A stretch of DNA of 64,000 nt from Planctomycetota bacterium (GTDB lineage: Bacteria; Planctomycetota; UBA1135; GCA-002686595), in the NCBI GenBank assembly GCA_016795325.1, contig JAEUHY010000045.1, positions 248,001 to 312,000 of the forward strand, written 5' to 3'. A program made the position numbers and the translations under genes. This document shows, piece after piece, positions 59,195 through 64,000 of the stretch (position 1 is the first letter of the stretch; each line of letters begins with the position of its first letter). The notes under the pieces were generated by a model that saw nothing but the letters and a program-made list of their open reading frames with translations, did no database searches and was not told the origin of the DNA.

Positions 59195-59911
59195 ATGGCG
59201 ACGATCGTGTTCGATATCGAAGTGGCCGGCTTTCCCTGGGAGGAAGTCGACGAAATCACGCGCGGCTACCTGCTGTCGCGCGCGCGCAGCCCCGAGGAGC
59301 GTGATGCGGTTCCCGAGCGCACGGCGCTCGTGCCCGGCCTGGGCAAGGTGATCGCCATCGGCATGTGGCTGGCCGGCAAGGACTCCAAGGGCGGCGAGCT
59401 CGACCGCGGCATGCTGCTGCTCGAAGGCGAAAGCGAAGAGGAGCACGCCTGGGAGAAGGTGCCGGGCTCGAAGATCTTCCGCGGCGACGAACGCGCGCTG
59501 CTCACGCGCTTTTGGGACACGGTCGCGCCGGCCGGCAAGCCCAAGCCGCAGCTCGTCTCGTTCAACGGCCGTGGCTACGACGGCCCGATCCTCTCGATCC
59601 GCTCGGCGCAGCTCGGCATTCGGCCGTCGCGGCAAATGGTGCCCAACCGCTACGCGGTGAACGACCACTGCGACCTCGCCGACGTGCTCACGTTCCAGGG
59701 CGCGACGCGCGAGCACTACAAGCTCGACTACTGGTGCCGGCGCTTCGACATCGAGAGCCCCAAGGGCTCGATCGACGGCAGCCAGGTCGGCCGCGCGTAC
59801 CGCGAGGGCAAGATCGAGGACATCGGCGAGTACTGCCTGCGCGACGTGCGCGCGACGGCGCAGCTGTACCGCAAGCTCGAGCCGACGATCCTGCCGCTGT
59901 TCGCGCGCTAG
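59195..59911 (+). CDS. PolB-type 3'-5' exonuclease (DnaQ-like superfamily)
   Basis: A 238-residue protein from ATG 59195. It has the three exonuclease motifs of the DnaQ-like fold: FDIEVAG near the N-terminus (Asp-x-Glu), SFNGRGYDGPIL in the middle (Asn and Asp), and YCLRDVRATAQLY near the C-terminus (Tyr-x-x-x-Asp). These are arranged as in the stand-alone relatives of DNA polymerase B proofreading domains (DNA_pol_B_exo2). It should degrade single-stranded DNA from the 3-prime end with two metal ions. No polymerase domain follows. It converges, 4 bases apart, with the DUF3050 gene. Confidence 0.85.
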   Translation: MATIVFDIEVAGFPWEEVDEITRGYLLSRARSPEERDAVPERTALVPGLGKVIAIGMWLAGKDSKGGELDRGMLLLEGESEEEHAWEKVPGSKIFRGDERALLTRFWDTVAPAGKPKPQLVSFNGRGYDGPILSIRSAQLGIRPSRQMVPNRYAVNDHCDLADVLTFQGATREHYKLDYWCRRFDIESPKGSIDGSQVGRAYREGKIEDIGEYCLRDVRATAQLYRKLEPTILPLFAR

Positions 59912-59914
59912 CGA

Positions 59915-60703
59915 TCAGACCGGCTGCGGCGTCGGCAGCGCGCTCTGGATCGAATCCCACAAGGCGCGGCGAGCCAAAAGCGAAATGCGCGCGCTCTCGA
60001 GCGCCGCTTGCCACGCGGCGGGATCGGCGCCGCAGATCGATTCGAGCATGCGCGCCGCCATCGGGCCGTGGCGCTCGCCGTCGAGGTGGATGTGGCGCTC
60101 GAGGTAGTCGACGAGCAGCGTGAGCGGCTGGCCGTCCTGCGTGGCGAGGTCGCGCACGACGCGCAGGAACATGTCGGGGATGATCTCCTCGCGGCCGAGC
60201 GTGAAGGCGGCGGCGATGCGCGGCAGCGAGCCCGTGGAGAGCGTTGCGAAGGTCGACTCGACGAACTGCGCCGAGCCGCGCGGCGCGCGCGCTTGGACCA
60301 GCGACTTGGACACGCTCGACCCGTCGCGCAGGTGCTCGACGAAGCGCTCGACCGTCTCCGTGCGCGCGCCGGTTTGGCGCATCGCGGCGAGGTACAGCTC
60401 GAAGTGGCTGATGTAGCCGCCGCCGGGCGCGTCGTCCGATTCTTCGCCGACCACGATCTCGTTGATCAGGCGGCGCGCCGTGCTGTCGCCGCGCGGAACC
60501 CAGGGCACGTCGACGCAGGTCAGTGCGCGCTGCAGGCCCTTCAAGAGCGACATGAAGTCCCACACGGCGAAGACGTGGTGCTCCATGAAGGTGCGCACCT
60601 CGCGCAGGCCGGAGAGCTGCGCGTAGAGCGTGTGGTCGATCAGGGCGGCGCGCTCAGGGCGCAGCGCGGCGCGCAAAGTCTCGAAGCTGTGGACGGCCGT
60701 CAT
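59915..60703 (-). CDS. DUF3050 (heme-oxygenase-like fold) protein
   Basis: A 262-residue, all-helical protein. Conserved patterns match DUF3050: FMEHHVFAVWDFMSLLKGLQ, LINEIVVGEESDD, GYISHFELYLAAMRQTGA, and LVDYLERHIHLDGERHGPMA near the C-terminus. Histidines and glutamates in these helices lie where heme-oxygenase-like diiron or heme enzymes bind their cofactor (FMEHHVF, LERHIHLDGERHG). Whether it binds iron is unknown. Members of this superfamily oxidise small substrates. It is cytoplasmic, without a leader. The gene starts 140 bases from the membrane-paralog cluster. Confidence 0.8.
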   Translation of the reverse strand: MTAVHSFETLRAALRPERAALIDHTLYAQLSGLREVRTFMEHHVFAVWDFMSLLKGLQRALTCVDVPWVPRGDSTARRLINEIVVGEESDDAPGGGYISHFELYLAAMRQTGARTETVERFVEHLRDGSSVSKSLVQARAPRGSAQFVESTFATLSTGSLPRIAAAFTLGREEIIPDMFLRVVRDLATQDGQPLTLLVDYLERHIHLDGERHGPMAARMLESICGADPAAWQAALESARISLLARRALWDSIQSALPTPQPV

Positions 60704-60845
60704 GGTGCGCCAACCTAGGCTTGTGAGCGCGCCCGCGCAGGTGGCTGTTGCGCCACGTGGGGCATGTTCTCACGACAAGAACGCGGCGCAGCGCCCGCGC
60801 CTGTGCGGCGATCCGTCGATCTCGGCCGGCGCCGTGGACCGCCGC

Positions 60846-61235
60846 TCACGCGCGCGCGTTGGCCTCGAAGGCCCGCTTCACATCGCTCCGGAGCAGCACC
60901 ACGAGTCCCACCACGCCGAACGGCAGGCCCCAAAGGCACAGGCAGCCGCTGAAGAGTGGCAGCATCATCAGCACGTTGGCGCACACCGCGGCGCGCCACG
61001 AGCGCAGCGCGCGCATGCGCAGGCCGGCCCAAAACGAAAACACCGAGGCACACAGTCCCGCGGTGCTCAACGCGACCACCCATGGACGGAGGGACTCGAG
61101 CGGCGAGTGCGGCGCGAGGAGGTTGGGTACGGGCGCGTCGAGCCTTTCAGTGGCGATGCCGCCGCCGAACAAGCCCCACAGGTTGTAAGCCGTGCTCACC
61201 GCCGAGATCAGCAACAGCCCGTGGGCTGGCTTCAT
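60846..61235 (-). CDS. Small membrane protein, paralog 3 of a tandem cluster
   Basis: A 129-residue product from ATG 61235 (the frame extends to 61277). Three to four membrane helices. The C-terminal half, RSWRAAVCANVLMMLPLFSG, CLCLWGLPFGVVGLVVLL, ending SDVKRAFEANARA, is shared with the two upstream genes. It is the shortest of the three. In addition to the membrane helices there is a loop (ATERLDAPVPNLL). No known family is recognised. Confidence 0.55.
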   Translation of the reverse strand: MKPAHGLLLISAVSTAYNLWGLFGGGIATERLDAPVPNLLAPHSPLESLRPWVVALSTAGLCASVFSFWAGLRMRALRSWRAAVCANVLMMLPLFSGCLCLWGLPFGVVGLVVLLRSDVKRAFEANARA

Positions 61236-61290
61236 GACCCGGCGGCGTGCTTGCGCGATCGAAGGGTCGGCGTCCACGCCCTCCGCAAGT

Positions 61291-61704
61291 TCAGGCGGCA
61301 GCCTTGGCTTCGAAGGCCTGCTTGACGTCCTTGTTGAACAGCACGATCAGTGACCAGATGCCGAGCGGGACGCCGATCAAGCAGCAGCAGCCCGTGAAGC
61401 ACGGGACCATCATCAGCGCGGAAGCCACCACCGCGGCGGTCCACGAGTGCAGCTTCATCATCCGCACGCCGGCCCAGATGATGAAGATGTCCAGGCCCAG
61501 TCCGATGATGTTGAAGGCCGAGCCAGCGCCCTGGATCGTCGAGGCGAACTTCTCCACGAGCTCGCGCTGTTCCTGCGGTATGTCCATGCCCTCGAGCATG
61601 GCGGGATCGAAACCGCCTGCGAAGAGGTTGAACAGACTCATCAACGCTCCCAACGCTCCGACCACGATGAGTCCGATTGCCGGACCTGCGACTTTGCCTT
61701 CCAT
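61291..61704 (-). CDS. Small membrane protein, paralog 2 of a tandem cluster
   Basis: A 137-residue product from ATG 61704. An N-terminal helix (IGLIVVGALGALMSLFNLF), an amphipathic stretch (PQEQRELVEKFASTIQ), and three further helices ending LGIWSLIVLFNKDVKQAF. Motif shared with both neighbours: S-W-x-A-A-V-x-A, then a Cys-rich turn (PCFTGCCCLIG) and DVKQAF. No known family. Presumably co-transcribed with the others (56 and 78 bases of separation). Confidence 0.65.
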   Translation of the reverse strand: MEGKVAGPAIGLIVVGALGALMSLFNLFAGGFDPAMLEGMDIPQEQRELVEKFASTIQGAGSAFNIIGLGLDIFIIWAGVRMMKLHSWTAAVVASALMMVPCFTGCCCLIGVPLGIWSLIVLFNKDVKQAFEAKAAA

Positions 61705-61782
61705 TGCGGCGCCTCCTATGCGCGAGTTGGCGCGGAGCAAACCCGATTCGCGCGCTCCGCACAAGGGCGGAAACCGCGCGGG

Positions 61783-62232
61783 TCAGGGCTGTGCGCCCGA
61801 GTCGAAGGCCTGTTTCACGTCCGCGCTGAGCAGGACGGCCAGCGCCCACAAGCCCACCGCCAGGCCGATCGGGCAGCACGAGCACTGCGCGAAGCAGGTC
61901 AGCATCGCGAGCACGCTGGCGACCACGGCGGCGGTCCACGACTGGCGCCCGAGCATGCGGTAGCCGGCCCAGGCGATGAACAGGTTCAGCGCGAGGAACA
62001 GGCTTCCCGAGAGCCCGGCCGCCATGCGCGAGGGGCCGTCGGAACCGACGCGCTGAAACTCGCTCAGCTTCTCTGGGAGCGCGTCGCGCAGCGCCTTTTC
62101 CAGCGCTGCGAACAGCGGCTCGAGCAGCTCCGGTCCGAGCACTGCGAACAGAACTCCCAGCAACGACGCCAGCGCTCCGGCGCAACCCAGAGTCATCAAA
62201 CCGATCGCCGGAGCCGTGATCTTTCCGTTCAA
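61783..62232 (-). CDS. Small membrane protein, paralog 1 of a tandem cluster
   Basis: A 149-residue product; TTG at 62232 (LNGKITAPAIGLM) is the only start that keeps the first helix. Four membrane helices (ALASLLGVLFAVLG, SGSLFLALNLFIAWAGYRML) and the shared C-terminal block QSWTAAVVASVLAMLTCFAQ, CSCCPIGLAVGLWALAVLL, DVKQAF. The Cys-Ser-Cys-Cys turn suggests a metal or redox site or merely a loop near the membrane. The gene is divergent from the ATP-grasp gene 101 bases away. Function is unknown. Confidence 0.6.
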   Translation of the reverse strand: MNGKITAPAIGLMTLGCAGALASLLGVLFAVLGPELLEPLFAALEKALRDALPEKLSEFQRVGSDGPSRMAAGLSGSLFLALNLFIAWAGYRMLGRQSWTAAVVASVLAMLTCFAQCSCCPIGLAVGLWALAVLLSADVKQAFDSGAQP

Positions 62233-62333
62233 GCGCGCCGCGTCGAACGCGAGGTCCCAAGCAAACCCGGCTTCGCGAGCTCTCGCAAGGCCGCGCCCGT
62301 CTGCGCAGTCTTGCGTATGCTGCGCGGTCCCCG

Positions 62334-63581
62334 ATGAGCCGCCCCAGCGTTCTGTTCCTGGCCCCCGCGACGCACGTTTACAACCACGGCTTCGTCCGTG
62401 GGTTGAAGGACCTCGGCGCCGCGGTGTGGGGCATCGGCCCGGCGCCGCAGGACAAGCTGGCGCCTGGTCTCAAGCCGCTGCTCGACGGCTATCGAGCCTG
62501 CCCGGACATCCTCAACACGGGCGAGCTGGAGCGTGTCGCGCGCGAACTCAACGCGGAGGCGAAGTTCACGCTGATCGAGACCATCGACGAGCCGCTGGTC
62601 GAGCCGGCGGCGCGTCTGCGCGAGCTGTTCGGCCTGCCGGGCATCTCGACGCGCACGGCGCGTCTGTGCCGCGACAAGGTCGAGATGAAGGCGGTGCTGC
62701 GCGAAGCCGGCGTTCCGTGTGCGCAGTCCGCTGCGGCCGGGAGCGCGAGCGAACTGCGCGCTTTCGCCGAGCGCGAGGGCTATCCGCTAATCGTCAAGCC
62801 GATCGACGGCTTCAACGCGCTCGGCGCGCACCGCGTCGACGACGCGAAGGCGCTCGAGGCGCTGCTGCCCAAGCTCGAATTCGCGCAAGGCCGGCGCGTC
62901 GCGGTCGAGGAGTTCATCGAAGGCCACGAGGGCTTCTACGACTCGCTGATCGGACCCGAGGGGCAACGTTTCGACTTCGCCGCGCACTACTTTCCCGGTT
63001 GCCTCGAGGCGAACCGCACGCGCTGGATCTCGCCGCAGATCGCCGTCACCAACCGCATCGAAGAGGGCAGCTACCGCGAGCTGCGCGACGTGGGACGGCG
63101 CGTGACCGACGCGCTCGGACTGCGCTCGTGCGCGACGCACATGGAGTGGTTCTTCGGGCCCAAGGGGCTCAAATTCTCTGAGATCGGCGCGCGGCCGGCG
63201 GGCGAGAAGATCTGGGATATGTACGGCGTCGGCAACGACTTCGACGTGTACCTCGAGTGGGCGCGCGCGATCCTCGGGCGGCCGGCCGAGTCGAAGCTAT
63301 CGCGCCGGCGCGCCGTGGGTTCGATCCAGATCCGGCCCGACCGCGACGGTCGCATCGAAGGCCACAGCGGGGTGAAAGAGGTCTTCGAGCGTTACCGCGC
63401 GTGGATCTACGAACACGAGCTGCCGCCGGCAGGCGCGCTGACGAAGGGCCTCGACCGCGGCTGGCTGTGCAACACCTGGTTCCGGCTCGCGCACGAGGAC
63501 TACGACGAGCTGCGGCGCGCGATGGACTTCATCGGCGAGACGGTCAAGACTCGCGCGCTACGGAGACCCCTCGCCCCATGA
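62334..63581 (+). CDS. ATP-grasp domain enzyme
   Basis: A 415-residue cytoplasmic protein from ATG 62334. The middle region (about 105-300) has ATP-grasp features: CRDKVEMKAVLREAGVPCAQ, PLIVKPIDGFNALGAHRV (ATP-binding Lys and Gly-rich loop), VEEFIEGHEGFYDSL, and KFSEIGARPAGEKIWDMYGV near residue 290 with the metal-binding Glu and the Arg. Such enzymes join carboxylates to amines through an acyl phosphate. The N-terminal domain (SVLFLAPATHVYNHGFVRGL) is a PurK-type precursor fold. The product cannot be named; it resembles carbamoyl-phosphate-synthase/biotin-carboxylase-like ligases more than D-Ala-D-Ala ligase. It is coupled by an ATGA overlap to the next gene. Confidence 0.8.
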   Translation: MSRPSVLFLAPATHVYNHGFVRGLKDLGAAVWGIGPAPQDKLAPGLKPLLDGYRACPDILNTGELERVARELNAEAKFTLIETIDEPLVEPAARLRELFGLPGISTRTARLCRDKVEMKAVLREAGVPCAQSAAAGSASELRAFAEREGYPLIVKPIDGFNALGAHRVDDAKALEALLPKLEFAQGRRVAVEEFIEGHEGFYDSLIGPEGQRFDFAAHYFPGCLEANRTRWISPQIAVTNRIEEGSYRELRDVGRRVTDALGLRSCATHMEWFFGPKGLKFSEIGARPAGEKIWDMYGVGNDFDVYLEWARAILGRPAESKLSRRRAVGSIQIRPDRDGRIEGHSGVKEVFERYRAWIYEHELPPAGALTKGLDRGWLCNTWFRLAHEDYDELRRAMDFIGETVKTRALRRPLAP

Positions 63582-64000
63582 ACGTGTTCCAGAGCGTCAC
63601 TGCGTCCGTCCTCGCCTCTTTCCTGGTCGCTTGCAGCTTGCCGACGGCGTCCGGCGACGTCCTCGAGCGCTTGAACCCGCTCGATGGCGCGGCGCGCGTC
63701 GAGCTCTACGCGCTTCGTCCCGAGCCGGCGCGACTCGCGCCCGCGGGCGACCGAACACGCGAGTTCCACGGCTATGAAGTGCTCGGCGAAGCCGCACTGA
63801 CCGACCCGGCGCTCGCGACCCAACTCGCTCGGTTGATCTCGCGCGGCGTCGCTGAGAACGACGGCTCGGCTGCGCTGTGCTTCAACCCTCGCCATGGCGT
63901 GCGCGTCGTGCGCGACGGTCACACGCTCGACCTGGTGATCTGCTACGAGTGCATGCAGATCTACGTCTACGACCCGCACGTGACCAACCCGAACGGCTTC
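63578..64000 (+). CDS. Lipoprotein, N-terminal part (truncated by window end)
   Basis: The ATG at 63578 overlaps the ATP-grasp stop by four bases (ATGA). The frame stays open to base 64000, giving the first 141 residues. The leader MNVFQSVTASVLASFLVACS ends in a lipobox-like Leu-Val-Ala-Cys, so the protein is probably lipid-anchored. The mature part (VELYALRPEPARLA, FHGYEVLGEAALTD, ALCFNPRHGVRVVRDGHTLD, VICYECMQIYVYD) has the alternating strands and the Tyr-Glu-Cys motif of small secreted proteins common in this group. No enzyme motif is visible in the part seen. Confidence 0.6.
   Translation, partial: MNVFQSVTASVLASFLVACSLPTASGDVLERLNPLDGAARVELYALRPEPARLAPAGDRTREFHGYEVLGEAALTDPALATQLARLISRGVAENDGSAALCFNPRHGVRVVRDGHTLDLVICYECMQIYVYDPHVTNPNGF

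Noticed and set aside
1..64000. CRISPR arrays, rRNA or complete insertion sequences
   Set aside because: No regularly spaced short repeats, no rRNA-like sequence, and no transposase or integrase frame were found. The repeat block at 54691 has units far too long for CRISPR.

Overview
The window is GC-rich bacterial chromosome with short intergenic gaps, many divergent gene pairs, and no rRNA, tRNA, CRISPR array, transposase or integrase that I can support. The gene set points to Planctomycetota: Ser/Thr kinases fused to sulfatase-modifying-factor (FGE-like) domains, an ECF sigma factor paired with one of them, a DUF6288 protein, and many secreted beta-rich proteins carrying a recurrent roughly 140-residue module that starts with Tyr-Cys-Thr. 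The phylum is an inference from family content. No marker gene is present to fix it.

Layout. 1-7,715: tail of a penicillin-acylase-like hydrolase, a DUF6288 protein, a DoxX-like membrane protein, an FGE-like secreted protein with the recurrent module, a long hairpin beside a decayed SNF2 helicase remnant, a three-repeat secreted protein and a DUF695/RraB-type protein. 7,746-14,985: a tandem pair of helical-repeat paralogs, an acidic DUF4382/DUF5666-type lipoprotein, an SDR oxidoreductase, a second module-bearing protein and an orphan gp19-like tail-tube protein. 15,017-21,033: secreted proteins, including a PHB-depolymerase-like esterase and a matrixin-type metalloprotease with its operon partner. 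21,232-25,684: SGNH hydrolase with HEAT lipoprotein, DUF3810 peptidase, dienelactone hydrolase. 25,722-33,899: an operon of a kinase-FGE fusion and two single-pass membrane proteins, then a YfhO-like membrane protein translationally coupled to a sialate O-acetylesterase-like lipoprotein that has lost its catalytic residues.

34,038-37,137 is a compact sulfur-handling operon: MBL-rhodanese protein, two YeeE/YedE half-transporters and a TauE/SafE exporter. Two direct copies of a dyad lie in front of it. 37,561-41,060: module-bearing protein, sigma-54 enhancer-binding regulator, NTF2-like lipoprotein. 41,272-45,332: second kinase-FGE fusion divergent from an ECF sigma factor. 45,385-50,411: three consecutive proteins with the recurrent module. 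50,459-54,564: trypsin-like protease, RRM RNA-binding protein and a lipoprotein-like beta protein. 54,691-55,118 is a tandem and inverted repeat block. 55,217-64,000: radical SAM/B12 protein, PAS protein with a degenerate Cys motif, DUF1801 protein with a histone-H1-like tail, PolB-type exonuclease, DUF3050 protein, three tandem membrane paralogs, an ATP-grasp enzyme and a truncated lipoprotein gene at the edge.

The strongest candidates for something undescribed are the recurrent Cys-containing extracellular module (six clear and two diverged copies in 64 kb), the three FGE-like domains that all lack the catalytic cysteine (two on receptor-like kinases), and the 91-base hairpin sitting exactly at the end of a helicase pseudogene.
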